From: Lepisosteus oculatus
Taxonomy: Eukaryota > Chordata > Actinopteri > Semionotiformes > Lepisosteidae
Direction of reading: 5' to 3'
Length of the DNA: 64,000 nucleotides
NCBI RefSeq assembly: GCF_040954835.1
Contig: NC_090709.1
Coordinates: 45,640,490 to 45,704,489 of the forward strand
The notes beneath the pieces were generated by a model. The model saw only the letters and a program-made list of their open reading frames with translations, did no database searches and was not told the origin of the DNA. Position numbers and translations under genes: made by a program. Below, in pieces: positions 42,766 through 54,576 of this stretch (its first letter is position 1; each line of letters starts with the position of its first letter).

Positions 42766-42838
42766 TGTTTCCGCCCGGTTTCAAACCGGGGACCTTTCGC
42801 GTATGAGGCGAACGTGATAACCACTACACTACGGAAAC
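42766..42838 (-). tRNA. tRNA-Val body with CAT (Met) anticodon, unit 12
   Basis: Same two changes as unit 8: C36T gives anticodon CAT, and C56T weakens the B box and the G19-C56 tertiary pair. Its higher-order partner, unit 15, keeps C56T but has the normal CAC anticodon. Confidence 0.93.
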
Positions 42839-43265
42839 GGTGGTAAGACGTGCCCAGCGGCCCAGCGCTGAGCTTCGCCAATGCGATTTAGCTGCTTCCA
42901 GTGCCTTTATTGGAGTGCGCTGATGGACCGTGCTCTCTCTCCAGAGACCAGCACGCCTGTCATGGACGGAGCAGGAAAGGCGGCGCCACATTCTACAGCC
43001 CTCTCCACGCAATCGACGAAATCGGGCTACTGAAGTGGAGAAAATCGCCTCTCCAGAAAGTGCAAATATCATCTTGGAGACTATAAATCCTATTGCCGAA
43101 GGTCAGCCCTGTCTACCAGAGTAACCCTCCCACAGCGATGATCAGCTCGTCTCACACGCGAGAAGTTTCGGTTGGAAACAAGCGCCCCCTCTTCTCGCAC
43201 GTTTTGCACGTTCGAGTAGTTTTAATGCGGCTCTTTCGTACACGGTGCTGATCTTTTGGAAAGCA

Positions 43266-43331
43266 GGAGGCAAAACCGAGTCGAACCGCCTGGGTGAAAA
43301 CCAGGAACCCTAACCGCTAGACTATATGGCA
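43266..43331 (-). pseudogene. tRNA-Glu(TTC) relic, unit 12
   Basis: Same T-arm lesion as unit 1. Confidence 0.88.
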
Positions 43332-43532
43332 GCGAACAACCATGCTGTTCACGGCATCAAGCAAGCAAACTACATAAATATGAGAAAACACGCAAGAGAG
43401 TTGTCACTCAGAGTGTCGAAGGGTCGATGTATACTGGGGCTCAGTTGAAATGCAACGTCAGGACTTTTCCGAATTATGTCACACGAAGAGAGCACAGCCC
43501 TTTCCGCCCTGCCGCGTGTGTCTCGGTAACTC

Positions 43533-43604
43533 GCTGTGATCGTATAGTGGTCAGTACTTTGCGTTGTGGCCGCAACAACCCCGGTTCGAATCCGGGTCAC
43601 GGCA
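43533..43604 (+). tRNA. tRNA-His(GTG), unit 12
   Basis: No difference from unit 1 seen. Confidence 0.97.
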
Positions 43605-44178
43605 GAATAGGGGCGTCTGCTTTTACTACTCGCACGAATGAAGGCAAAAAAAAGCCAATCGACGTGAACGAACGGCGCTTTACAGAGGAGTACTGCCTGA
43701 CTGGATCGTTGATGAACGACAGAGGCCACTCCGACCTCTTCTCGGTTTTCTTCAATGACTTACTAAGGATCTTCTTCACATTCGCCCATGCAGGGGAAGC
43801 CAGTTACACCAAAGCAAACACAGGAAAGTGCATTTCAAGCAGAGACCAGGAGGGACTTGTTTACACCGAGAGTGGGCGGAGAATGGAACAATGCGCCCAG
43901 CCCTGTTGCTGGAGCCGATTCTTGATGAGCTCTTGGGCTCACTAAGAGGCCCCCGCTGGATGCTAATCTTTCTGTTGTTCTTGCAGGTCCTGCGCTGCTT
44001 TTGAGCCGACAGAGCTCGACCTGGTCTGTCGGCACAGCCCAATTGCAAATGATCGGCTCCGCGTACAGAAGGAACGTGCGTTTGGTACAAGAGTGCACGA
44101 AGGCACCGGAAATACATTGGGAACAAATGACCGGTCGCTCAAGACCTCTGTGAAGTACAGGAGCGTGCAAAACGAGGC

Positions 44179-44251
44179 TGTTTCCGCCCGGTCTCGAACC
44201 GGGGACCTTTCGCGTGTTAGGCAAACGTGATAGCCGCTACACTACGGAAAC
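44179..44251 (-). tRNA. tRNA-Val(AAC), unit 12
   Basis: C29 is T, giving a U29-G41 wobble in the anticodon stem. Shared with unit 15. Confidence 0.96.
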
Positions 44252-44360
44252 CTGTAGGGACTGCTGCTGGTGTCTCGCTTGCGTTTCGGGCTGAGAAAGG
44301 GACGCGTCACTTTAGGCAGGTGGCGCTGGAGAGAGGAACAAAGGGCGCGATGAAACAAAA

Positions 44361-44433
44361 TGCCGAAACCCGGGATCGAACCAGGGACCTTTAGATCTTC
44401 AGTCTAACGCTCTCCCAACTGAGCTATTTCGGC
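44361..44433 (-). tRNA. tRNA-Phe(GAA), unit 12
   Basis: No difference from unit 1 seen. Confidence 0.97.
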
Positions 44434-45457
44434 AGTGCGCAAAGCCCACAGCCACCTGCTCCAGCCTTCCTGTGTTGTGGCATGAGCGCACCAAGAGTAG
44501 CGGGAGAGTGTTGCAGGAACGTCACTCAGAAGGAAAGCCACCCAGCTGCGCCCTCTGAGCTCTGTCCAGCGCATCTTCCTCGCATGGACTCCTGCCTGCG
44601 ACGGGCAGGAAACAATTAGCAAGAACAGAACGACACGCCATGGGTGTCTCATGACCGCACCTTAGGTTGTGACACGTGCAGGTGTGAGGGGTTGCCGGGC
44701 TACTTTGGAGCAGAGCTTGGGCGGAGGGGGGGCGGGAAAGCAGACAAAGAGGTGACACCTCAAGGTCTGCACGATCACAGCTCTCCGCCGCCCCAGGCTT
44801 CCGCTCGATAAGCTACTGGACACACCCGCCCCTCCTCACACAGACCGTGGAAAAGCCCCCGAGTGGGAGGGCTCGCTCTTCCTCCCAGGAGCTCTTGGAC
44901 ACGACGCCCAGACAGGGCGCGGGGAGCCGCCGCCTGCAAACACGGCTCCAGGCAGGACTCCACTCCGCAGGAGCCGCAGAGCAGAGGAGATGAGGGCAGC
45001 TTAGCTCCTGTGCAGAGACCTGAGCTGTTGTTGCTGTGGATGCTGTCTTTTCTGCACTCGGGGTAGGAGTGAATGTTGAGTTGCACTTAGAAATGAAGCA
45101 GAGCACTTCAACGGCACGGGTGTGTGTGTGTGTGCGCCCTGGTGATTCTGGGAGACAGATCGAACCTGGGCTAAAAGAGAGGGGGCTTAGCCCTCTTCCA
45201 TTTGCTAGTTCAAAGTTGTACAACCCCTTTGTATCTGCTAGGCGGCGCAGTCGTCGTGCACAAAGAACACTTTGAAAAGCGTCAAAGGCAAGTCATTCCG
45301 AGTTGGTCGTTTGTGTTTTCCGTTCAGACGCGAAATGCTGACATGATCTCTCGGCTCCTCGGTTGTCATTTCTGCTCCGTAAAGGGATCACAGCACGCGT
45401 CGGCTTCCAGCATGCTGGGTCGGGACACGATGCCGGGGGTTGGAGAGAGCGATGTCT

Positions 45458-45529
45458 TCCTCGTTAGTATAGTGGCAAGTATCCCCGCCTGTCACGCGGG
45501 AGACCGGGGTTCGATTCCCCGACGGGGAG
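45458..45529 (+). tRNA. tRNA-Asp(GTC), unit 12
   Basis: No difference from unit 1 seen. Confidence 0.97.
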
Positions 45530-45941
45530 TAGCTTTTCTTTCACCTCCTTAGAGAAATGACTGCCTTTCACTTCTCTGTTTTCTTTCACAGCGTCGTGCA
45601 CCTTTTCATTGCTCTCGCTTTCAGAGCCTCCGCACGGCAGTCGACTCGACATCAGGAAGCACATTGAAGTGAAAGCAGGAAGCGCTGCGACATGCACTGT
45701 GCAGATCCCGCCACACTAAGAGGTGAGTGGGTCTGTTCGATGCACAAAGAACGCTTTGAGAAGCGTCAAAGGCAAGTCATTCCGAGTTGGTCGTTTGTGT
45801 TTTCCGTTCAGACGCGAAATGCTGAAATGATCTCTCGGCTCCTCGGTTGTCATTTCTGCTCCGTAAAGGAATCACAGCACGCGTCGGCTTCCAGCACGGT
45901 GGGTCGGGACACGATGCCGGGGGTCGGAGAGAGCGATGTCT

Positions 45942-46014
45942 TCCTCGTTAGTATAGGACCTGTCACCTGTCCCCACCTGTCACGCGGGAGACTGGGGTGC
46001 ATCAGGACGCGCCT
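45942..46014 (+). pseudogene. tRNA-Asp relic, unit 13
   Basis: Same form as unit 1. Confidence 0.88.
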
Positions 46015-46150
46015 TGAAGTGAAAGCAGGATGCGCTGTGACATGCACTGTGCAGATCCCGCCACACTAAGAGGTGGGTCCAGTGGGTCTGTTCGATCACA
46101 GCGCTAGGCGAATCCCCAATCCCCTTTTGTGCCTGGCGACAAAAGATGTC

Positions 46151-46223
46151 TGTTTCCGCCCGGTTTCGAACCGGGGACCTTTCGCGTGTGAGGCGAACGT
46201 GATAACCACTACACTACGGAAAC
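46151..46223 (-). tRNA. tRNA-Val(CAC), unit 13
   Basis: No difference from unit 1 seen. Confidence 0.97.
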
Positions 46224-46650
46224 GGTGGTAAGACGTGCCCAGCGGCCCAGCGCTGAGCTTCGCCAATGCGATTTAGCTGCTTCCAGTGCCTTTATTGGAG
46301 TGCGCTGATGGACCGTGCTCTCTCTCCAGAGACCAGCACGCCTGTCATGGACGGAGCAGGAAAGGCGGCGCCACATTCTACAGCCCTCTCCACGCAATCG
46401 ACGAAATCGGGCTACTGAAGTGGAGAAAATCGCCTCTCCAGAAAGTGCAAATATCATCTTGGAGACTATAAATCCTATTGCCGAAGGTCAGCCCTGTCTA
46501 CCAGAGTAACCCTCCCACAGCGATGATCAGCTCGTCTCACACGCGAGAAGTTTCGGTTGGAAACAAGCGCCCCCTCTTCTCGCACGTTTTGCACGTTCGA
46601 GTAGTTTTAATGCGGCTCTTTCGTACACGGTGCTGATCTTTTGGAAAGCA

Positions 46651-46716
46651 GGAGGCAAAACCGAGTCGAACCGCCTGGGTGAAAACCAGGAACCCTAACC
46701 GCTAGACTATATGGCA
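46651..46716 (-). pseudogene. tRNA-Glu(TTC) relic, unit 13
   Basis: Same T-arm lesion as unit 1. Confidence 0.88.
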
Positions 46717-46917
46717 GCGAACAACCATGCTGTTCACGGCATCAAGCAAGCAAACTACATAAATATGAGAAAACACGCAAGAGAGTTGTCACTCAGAGTG
46801 TCGAAGGGTCGATGTATACTGGGGCTCAGTTGAAATGCAACGTCAGGACTTTTCCGAATTATGTCACACGAAGAGAGCACAGCCCTTTCCGCCCTGCCGC
46901 GTGTGTCTCGGTAACTC

Positions 46918-46989
46918 GCTGTGATCGTATAGTGGTCAGTACTTTGCGTTGTGGCCGCAACAACCCCGGTTCGAATCCGGGTCACGGCA
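46918..46989 (+). tRNA. tRNA-His(GTG), unit 13
   Basis: No difference from unit 1 seen. Confidence 0.97.
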
Positions 46990-47563
46990 GAATAGGGGCG
47001 TCTGCTTTTACTACTCGCGCGAATGAAGGCAAAAAAAAGCCAATCGACGTGAACGAACGGCGCTTTACAGAGGAGTACTGCCTGACTGGATCGTTGATGA
47101 ACGACAGAGGCCACTCCGACCTCTTCTCGGTTTTCTTCAATGACTTACTAAGGATCTTCTTCACATTCGCCCATGCAGGGGAAGCCAGTTACACCAAAGC
47201 AAACGCAGGAAAGTGCATTTCAAGCAGAGACCAGGAGGGACTTGTTTACACCGAGAGTGGGCGGAGAATGGAACAATGCGCCCAGCCCTGTTGCTGGAGC
47301 CGATTCTTGATGAGCTCTTGGGCTCACTAAGAGGCCCCCGCTGGATGCTAATCTTTCTGTTGTTCTTGCAGGTCCTGCGCTGCTTTTGAGCCGACAGAGC
47401 TCGACCTGGTCTGTCGGCACAGCCCAATTGCAAATGATCGGCTCCGCGTACAGAAGGAACGTGCGTTTGGTACAAGAGTGCACGAAGGCACCGGAAATAC
47501 ATTGGGAACAAATGACCGGTCGCTCAAGACCTCTGTGAAGTACAGGAGCGTGCAAAACGAGGC

Positions 47564-47636
47564 TGTTTCCGCCCGGTCTCGAACCGGGGACCTTTCGCGT
47601 GTTAGGCGAACGTGATAGCCGCTACACTACGGAAAC
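47564..47636 (-). tRNA. tRNA-Val(AAC), unit 13
   Basis: No difference from unit 1 seen. Confidence 0.97.
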
Positions 47637-47745
47637 CTGTAGGGACTGCTGCTGGTGTCTCGCTTGCGTTTCGGGCTGAGAAAGGGACGCGTCACTTTAG
47701 GCAGGTGGCGCTGGAGAGAGGAACAAAGGGCGCGATGAAACAAAA

Positions 47746-47818
47746 TGCCGAAACCCGGGATCGAACCAGGGACCTTTAGATCTTCAGTCTAACGCTCTCC
47801 CAACTGAGCTATTTCGGC
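47746..47818 (-). tRNA. tRNA-Phe(GAA), unit 13
   Basis: No difference from unit 1 seen. Confidence 0.97.
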
Positions 47819-48842
47819 AGTGCGCAAAGCCCACAGCCACCTGCTCCAGCCTTCCTGTGTTGTGGCATGAGCGCACCAAGAGTAGCGGGAGAGTGTTGCA
47901 GGAACGTCACTCAGAAGGAAAGCCACCCAGCTGCGCCCTCTGAGCTCTGTCCAGCGCATCTTCCTCGCATGGACTCCTGCCTGCGACGGGCAGGAAACAA
48001 TTAGCAAGAACAGAACGACACGCCATGGGTGTCTCATGACCGCACCTTAGGTTGTGACACGTGCAGGTGTGAGGGGTTGCCGGGCTACTTTGGAGCAGAG
48101 CTTGGGCGGAGGGGGGGCGGGAAAGCAGACAAAGAGGTGACACCTCAAGGTCTGCACGATCACAGCTCTCCGCCGCCCCAGGCTTCCGCTCGATAAGCTA
48201 CTGGACACACCCGCCCCTCCTCACACAGACCGTGGAAAAGCCCCCGAGTGGGAGGGCTCGCTCTTCCTCCCAGGAGCTCTTGGACACGACGCCCAGACAG
48301 GGCGCGGGGAGCCGCCGCCTGCAAACACGGCTCCAGGCAGGACTCCACTCCGCAGGAGCCGCAGAGCAGAGGAGATGAGGGCAGCTTAGCTCCTGTGCAG
48401 AGACCTGAGCTGTTGTTGCTGTGGATGCTGTCTTTTCTGCACTCGGGGTAGGAGTGAATGTTGAGTTGCACTTAGAAATGAAGCAGAGCACTTCAACGGC
48501 ACGGGTGTGTGTGTGTGTGCGCCCTGGTGATTCTGGGAGACAGATCGAACCTGGGCTAAAAGAGAGGGGGCTTAGCCCTCTTCCATTTGCTAGTTCAAAG
48601 TTGTACAACCCCTTTGTATCTGCTAGGCGGCGCAGTCGTCGTGCACAAAGAACACTTTGAAAAGCGTCAAAGGCAAGTCATTCCGAGTTGGTCGTTTGTG
48701 TTTTCCGTTCAGACGCGAAATGCTGACATGATCTCTCGGCTCCTCGGTTGTCATTTCTGCTCCGTAAAGGGATCACAGCACGCGTCGGCTTCCAGCATGC
48801 TGGGTCGGGACACGATGCCGGGGGTTGGAGAGAGCGATGTCT

Positions 48843-48914
48843 TCCTCGTTAGTATAGTGGCAAGTATCCCCGCCTGTCACGTGGGAGACCGGGGTTCGAT
48901 TCCCCGACGGGGAG
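48843..48914 (+). tRNA. tRNA-Asp(GTC), unit 13
   Basis: C40 is T, as in unit 10. Confidence 0.96.
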
Positions 48915-49326
48915 TAGCTTTTCTTTCACCTCCTTAGAGAAATGACTGCCTTTCACTTCTCTGTTTTCTTTCACAGCGTCGTGCACCTTTTCATTGCTCT
49001 CGCTTTCAGAGCCTCCGCACGGCAGTCGACTCGACATCAGGAAGCACATTGAAGTGAAAGCAGGAAGCGCTGCGACATGCACTGTGCAGATCCCGCCACA
49101 CTAAGAGGTGAGTGGGTCTGTTCGATGCACAAAGAACGCTTTGAGAAGCGTCAAAGGCAAGTCATTCCGAGTTGGTCGTTTGTGTTTTCCGTTCAGACGC
49201 GAAATGCTGAAATGATCTCTCGGCTCCTCGGTTGTCATTTCTGCTCCGTAAAGGAATCACAGCACGCGTCGGCTTCCAGCACGGTGGGTCGGGACACGAT
49301 GCCGGGGGTCGGAGAGAGCGATGTCT

Positions 49327-49399
49327 TCCTCGTTAGTATAGGACCTGTCACCTGTCCCCACCTGTCACGCGGGAGACTGGGGTGCATCAGGACGCGCCT
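49327..49399 (+). pseudogene. tRNA-Asp relic, unit 14
   Basis: Same form as unit 1. Confidence 0.88.
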
Positions 49400-49535
49400 T
49401 GAAGTGAAAGCAGGATGCGCTGTGACATGCACTGTGCAGATCCCGCCACACTAAGAGGTGGGTCCAGTGGGTCTGTTCGATCACAGCGCTAGGCGAATCC
49501 CCAATCCCCTTTTGTGCCTGGCGACAAAAGATGTC

Positions 49536-49608
49536 TGTTTCCGCCCGGTTTCGAACCGGGGACCTTTCGCGTGTGAGGCGAACGTGATAACCACTACACT
49601 ACGGAAAC
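49536..49608 (-). tRNA. tRNA-Val(CAC), unit 14
   Basis: No difference from unit 1 seen. Confidence 0.97.
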
Positions 49609-50035
49609 GGTGGTAAGACGTGCCCAGCGGCCCAGCGCTGAGCTTCGCCAATGCGATTTAGCTGCTTCCAGTGCCTTTATTGGAGTGCGCTGATGGACCG
49701 TGCTCTCTCTCCAGAGACCAGCACGCCTGTCATGGACGGAGCAGGAAAGGCGGCGCCACATTCTACAGCCCTCTCCACGCAATCGACGAAATCGGGCTAC
49801 TGAAGTGGAGAAAATCGCCTCTCCAGAAAGTGCAAATATCATCTTGGAGACTATAAATCCTATTGCCGAAGGTCAGCCCTGTCTACCAGAGTAACCCTCC
49901 CACAGCGATGATCAGCTCGTCTCACACGCGAGAAGTTTCGGTTGGAAACAAGCGCCCCCTCTTCTCGCACGTTTTGCACGTTCGAGTAGTTTTAATGCGG
50001 CTCTTTCGTACACGGTGCTGATCTTTTGGAAAGCA

Positions 50036-50101
50036 GGAGGCAAAACCGAGTCGAACCGCCTGGGTGAAAACCAGGAACCCTAACCGCTAGACTATATGGC
50101 A
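50036..50101 (-). pseudogene. tRNA-Glu(TTC) relic, unit 14
   Basis: Same T-arm lesion as unit 1. Confidence 0.88.
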
Positions 50102-50302
50102 GCGAACAACCATGCTGTTCACGGCATCAAGCAAGCAAACTACATAAATATGAGAAAACACGCAAGAGAGTTGTCACTCAGAGTGTCGAAGGGTCGATGT
50201 ATACTGGGGCTCAGTTGAAATGCAACGTCAGGACTTTTCCGAATTATGTCACACGAAGAGAGCACAGCCCTTTCCGCCCTGCCGCCTGTGTCTCGGTAAC
50301 TC

Positions 50303-50374
50303 GCTGTGATCGTATAGTGGTCAGTACTTTGCGTTGTGGCCGCAACAACCCCGGTTCGAATCCGGGTCACGGCA
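50303..50374 (+). tRNA. tRNA-His(GTG), unit 14
   Basis: Gene unchanged; GCCGCCTGTG upstream, as in unit 11. Confidence 0.97.
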
Positions 50375-50948
50375 GAATAGGGGCGTCTGCTTTTACTACT
50401 CGCGCGAATGAAGGCAAAAAAAAGCCAATCGACGTGAACGAACGGCGCTTTACAGAGGAGTACTGCCTGACTGGATCGTTGATGAACGACAGAGGCCACT
50501 CCGACCTCTTCTCGGTTTTCTTCAATGACTTACTAAGGATCTTCTTCACATTCGCCCATGCAGGGGAAGCCAGTTACACCAAAGCAAACGCAGGAAAGTG
50601 CATTTCAAGTAGAGACCAGGAGGGACTTGTTTACACCGAGAGTGGGCGGAGAATGGAACAATGCGCCCAGCCCTGTTGCTGGAGCCGATTCTTGATGAGC
50701 TCTTGGGCTCACTAAGAGGCCCCCGCTGGATGCTAATCTTTCTGTTGTTCTTGCAGGTCCTGCGCTGCTTTTGAGCCGACAGAGCTCGACCTGGTCTGTC
50801 GGCACAGCCCAATTGCAAATGATCGGCTCCGCGTACAGAAGGAACGTGCGTTTGGTACAAGAGTGCACGAAGGCACCGGAAATACATTGGGAACAAATGA
50901 CCGATCGCTCAAGACCTCTGTGAAGTACAGGAGCGTGCAAAACGAGGC

Positions 50949-51021
50949 TGTTTCCGCCCGGTCTCGAACCGGGGACCTTTCGCGTGTTAGGCGAACGTGA
51001 TAGCCGCTACACTACGGAAAC
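50949..51021 (-). tRNA. tRNA-Val(AAC), unit 14
   Basis: No difference from unit 1 seen. Confidence 0.97.
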
Positions 51022-51130
51022 CTGTAGGGACTGCTGCTGGTGTCTCGCTTGCGTTTCGGGCTGAGAAAGGGACGCGTCACTTTAGGCAGGTGGCGCTGGA
51101 GAGAGGAACAAAGGGCGCGATGAAACAAAA

Positions 51131-51191
51131 TGCCGAAACCCGGGATCTTTAGATCTTCAGTCTAACGCTCTCCCAACTGAGCTATTTCGGC
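51131..51191 (-). pseudogene. tRNA-Phe(GAA) with 12-nt T-arm deletion, unit 14
   Basis: Same 61-nt form as unit 11, with the B box lost. Confidence 0.95.
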
Positions 51192-52215
51192 AGTGCGCAA
51201 AGCCCACAGCCACCTGCTCCAGCCTTCCTGTGTTGTGGCATGAGCGCACCAAGAGTAGCGGGAGAGTGTTGCAGGAACGTCACTCAGAAGGAAAGCCACC
51301 CAGCTGCGCCCTCTGAGCTCTGTCCAGCGCATCTTCCTCGCATGGACTCCTGCCTGCGACGGGCAGGAAACAATTAGCAAGAACAGAACGACACGCCATG
51401 GGTGTCTCATGACCGCACCTTAGGTTGTGACACGTGCAGGTGTGAGGGGTTGCCGGGCTACTTTGGAGCAGAGCTTGGGCGGAGGGGGGGCGGGAAAGCA
51501 GACAAAGAGGTGACACCTCAAGGTCTGCACGATCACAGCTCTCCGCCGCCCCAGGCTTCCGCTCGATAAGCTACTGGACACACCCGCCCCTCCTCACACA
51601 GACCGTGGAAAAGCCCCCGAGTGGGAGGGCTCGCTCTTCCTCCCAGGAGCTCTTGGACACGACGCCCAGACAGGGCGCGGGGAGCCGCCGCCTGCAAACA
51701 CGGCTCCAGGCAGGACTCCACTCCGCAGGAGCCGCAGAGCAGAGGAGATGAGGGCAGCTTAGCTCCTGTGCAGAGACCTGAGCTGTTGTTGCTGTGGATG
51801 CTGTCTTTTCTGCACTCGGGGTAGGAGTGAATGTTGAGTTGCACTTAGAAATGAAGCAGAGCACTTCAACGGCACGGGTGTGTGTGTGTGTGCGCCCTGG
51901 TGATTCTGGGAGACAGATCGAACCTGGGCTAAAAGAGAGGGGGCTTAGCCCTCTTCCATTTGCTAGTTCAAAGTTGTACAACCCCTTTGTATCTGCTAGG
52001 CGGCGCAGTCGTCGTGCACAAAGAACACTTTGAAAAGCGTCAAAGGCAAGTCATTCCGAGTTGGTCGTTTGTGTTTTCCGTTCAGACGCGAAATGCTGAC
52101 ATGATCTCTCGGCTCCTCGGTTGTCATTTCTGCTCCGTAAAGGGATCACAGCACGCGTCGGCTTCCAGCATGCTGGGTCGGGACACGATGCCGGGGGTTG
52201 GAGAGAGCGATGTCT

Positions 52216-52287
52216 TCCTCGTTAGTATAGTGGCAAGTATCCCCGCCTGTCACGCGAGAGACCGGGGTTCGATTCCCCGACGGGGAG
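52216..52287 (+). tRNA. tRNA-Asp(GTC), unit 14
   Basis: G42 is A, as in unit 11. Confidence 0.94.
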
Positions 52288-52699
52288 TAGCTTTTCTTTC
52301 ACCTCCTTAGAGAAATGACTGCCTTTCACTTCTCTGTTTTCTTTCACAGCGTCGTGCACCTTTTCATTGCTCTCGCTTTCAGAGCCTCCGCACGGCAGTC
52401 GACTCGACATCAGGAAGCACATTGAAGTGAAAGCAGGAAGCGCTGCGACATGCACTGTGCAGATCCCGCCACACTAAGAGGTGAGTGGGTCTGTTCGATG
52501 CACAAAGAACGCTTTGAGAAGCGTCAAAGGCAAGTCATTCCGAGTTGGTCGTTTGTGTTTTCCGTTCAGACGCGAAATGCTGAAATGATCTCTCGGCTCC
52601 TCGGTTGTCATTTCTGCTCCGTAAAGGAATCACAGCACGCGTCGGCTTCCAGCACGGTGGGTCGGGACACGATGCCGGGGGTCGGAGAGAGCGATGTCT

Positions 52700-52772
52700 T
52701 CCTCGTTAGTATAGGACCTGTCACCTGTCCCCACCTGTCACGCGGGAGACTGGGGTGCATCAGGACGCGCCT
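52700..52772 (+). pseudogene. tRNA-Asp relic, unit 15
   Basis: Same form as unit 1. Confidence 0.88.
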
Positions 52773-52908
52773 TGAAGTGAAAGCAGGATGCGCTGTGACA
52801 TGCACTGTGCAGATCCCGCCACACTAAGAGGTGGGTCCAGTGGGTCTGTTCGATCACAGCGCTAGGCGAATCCCCAATCCCCTTTTGTGCCTGGCGACAA
52901 AAGATGTC

Positions 52909-52981
52909 TGTTTCCGCCCGGTTTCAAACCGGGGACCTTTCGCGTGTGAGGCGAACGTGATAACCACTACACTACGGAAAC
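52909..52981 (-). tRNA. tRNA-Val(CAC), unit 15, C56T variant
   Basis: C56 is T (TTTCAAACC on the plus strand) but the anticodon is CAC. This could be the step before the anticodon change or a product of conversion. Confidence 0.94.
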
Positions 52982-53408
52982 GGTGGTAAGACGTGCCCAG
53001 CGGCCCAGCGCTGAGCTTCGCCAATGCGATTTAGCTGCTTCCAGTGCCTTTATTGGAGTGCGCTGATGGACCGTGCTCTCTCTCCAGAGACCAGCACGCC
53101 TGTCATGGACGGAGCAGGAAAGGCGGCGCCACATTCTACAGCCCTCTCCACGCAATCGACGAAATCGGGCTACTGAAGTGGAGAAAATCGCCTCTCCAGA
53201 AAGTGCAAATATCATCTTGGAGACTATAAATCCTATTGCCGAAGGTCAGCCCTGTCTACCAGAGTAACCCTCCCACAGCGATGATCAGCTCGTCTCACAC
53301 GCGAGAAGTTTCGGTTGGAAACAAGCGCCCCCTCTTCTCGCACGTTTTGCACGTTCGAGTAGTTTTAATGCGGCTCTTTCGTACACGGTGCTGATCTTTT
53401 GGAAAGCA

Positions 53409-53474
53409 GGAGGCAAAACCGAGTCGAACCGCCTGGGTGAAAACCAGGAACCCTAACCGCTAGACTATATGGCA
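53409..53474 (-). pseudogene. tRNA-Glu(TTC) relic, unit 15
   Basis: Same T-arm lesion as unit 1. Confidence 0.88.
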
Positions 53475-53675
53475 GCGAACAACCATGCTGTTCACGGCAT
53501 CAAGCAAGCAAACTACATAAATATGAGAAAACACGCAAGAGAGTTGTCACTCAGAGTGTCGAAGGGTCGATGTATACTGGGGCTCAGTTGAAATGCAACG
53601 TCAGGACTTTTCCGAATTATGTCACACGAAGAGAGCACAGCCCTTTCCGCCCTGCCGCGTGTGTCTCGGTAACTC

Positions 53676-53747
53676 GCTGTGATCGTATAGTGGTCAGTAC
53701 TTTGCGTTGTGGCCGCAACAACCCCGGTTCGAATCCGGGTCACGGCA
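53676..53747 (+). tRNA. tRNA-His(GTG), unit 15
   Basis: No difference from unit 1 seen. Confidence 0.97.
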
Positions 53748-54321
53748 GAATAGGGGCGTCTGCTTTTACTACTCGCACGAATGAAGGCAAAAAAAAGCCA
53801 ATCGACGTGAACGAACGGCGCTTTACAGAGGAGTACTGCCTGACTGGATCGTTGATGAACGACAGAGGCCACTCCGACCTCTTCTCGGTTTTCTTCAATG
53901 ACTTACTAAGGATCTTCTTCACATTCGCCCATGCAGGGGAAGCCAGTTACACCAAAGCAAACACAGGAAAGTGCATTTCAAGCAGAGACCAGGAGGGACT
54001 TGTTTACACCGAGAGTGGGCGGAGAATGGAACAATGCGCCCAGCCCTGTTGCTGGAGCCGATTCTTGATGAGCTCTTGGGCTCACTAAGAGGCCCCCGCT
54101 GGATGCTAATCTTTCTGTTGTTCTTGCAGGTCCTGCGCTGCTTTTGAGCCGACAGAGCTCGACCTGGTCTGTCGGCACAGCCCAATTGCAAATGATCGGC
54201 TCCGCGTACAGAAGGAACGTGCGTTTGGTACAAGAGTGCACGAAGGCACCGGAAATACATTGGGAACAAATGACCGGTCGCTCAAGACCTCTGTGAAGTA
54301 CAGGAGCGTGCAAAACGAGGC

Positions 54322-54394
54322 TGTTTCCGCCCGGTCTCGAACCGGGGACCTTTCGCGTGTTAGGCAAACGTGATAGCCGCTACACTACGGAAAC
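54322..54394 (-). tRNA. tRNA-Val(AAC), unit 15
   Basis: C29 is T, as in unit 12. Confidence 0.96.
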
Positions 54395-54503
54395 CTGTAG
54401 GGACTGCTGCTGGTGTCTCGCTTGCGTTTCGGGCTGAGAAAGGGACGCGTCACTTTAGGCAGGTGGCGCTGGAGAGAGGAACAAAGGGCGCGATGAAACA
54501 AAA

Positions 54504-54576
54504 TGCCGAAACCCGGGATCGAACCAGGGACCTTTAGATCTTCAGTCTAACGCTCTCCCAACTGAGCTATTTCGGC
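54504..54576 (-). tRNA. tRNA-Phe(GAA), unit 15
   Basis: No difference from unit 1 seen. Confidence 0.97.

Larger units (their letters stand above)
42244..45628. repeat. Array unit 12 (3385 bp; third unit of block 1)
   Basis: Markers CTCGCACGAATG near 43629, AAACACAGG near 43816 and a tRNA-Val(AAC) stem change are shared with unit 15. The tRNA-Val with CAT anticodon is shared with unit 8 instead. Confidence 0.95.
45629..49013. repeat. Array unit 13 (3385 bp; first unit of block 2)
   Basis: Partner of unit 10 at a distance of 10,143 bp. Confidence 0.95.
49014..52386. repeat. Array unit 14 (3373 bp; second unit of block 2)
   Basis: Repeats all markers of unit 11, including the tRNA-Phe deletion. 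Confidence 0.95.
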
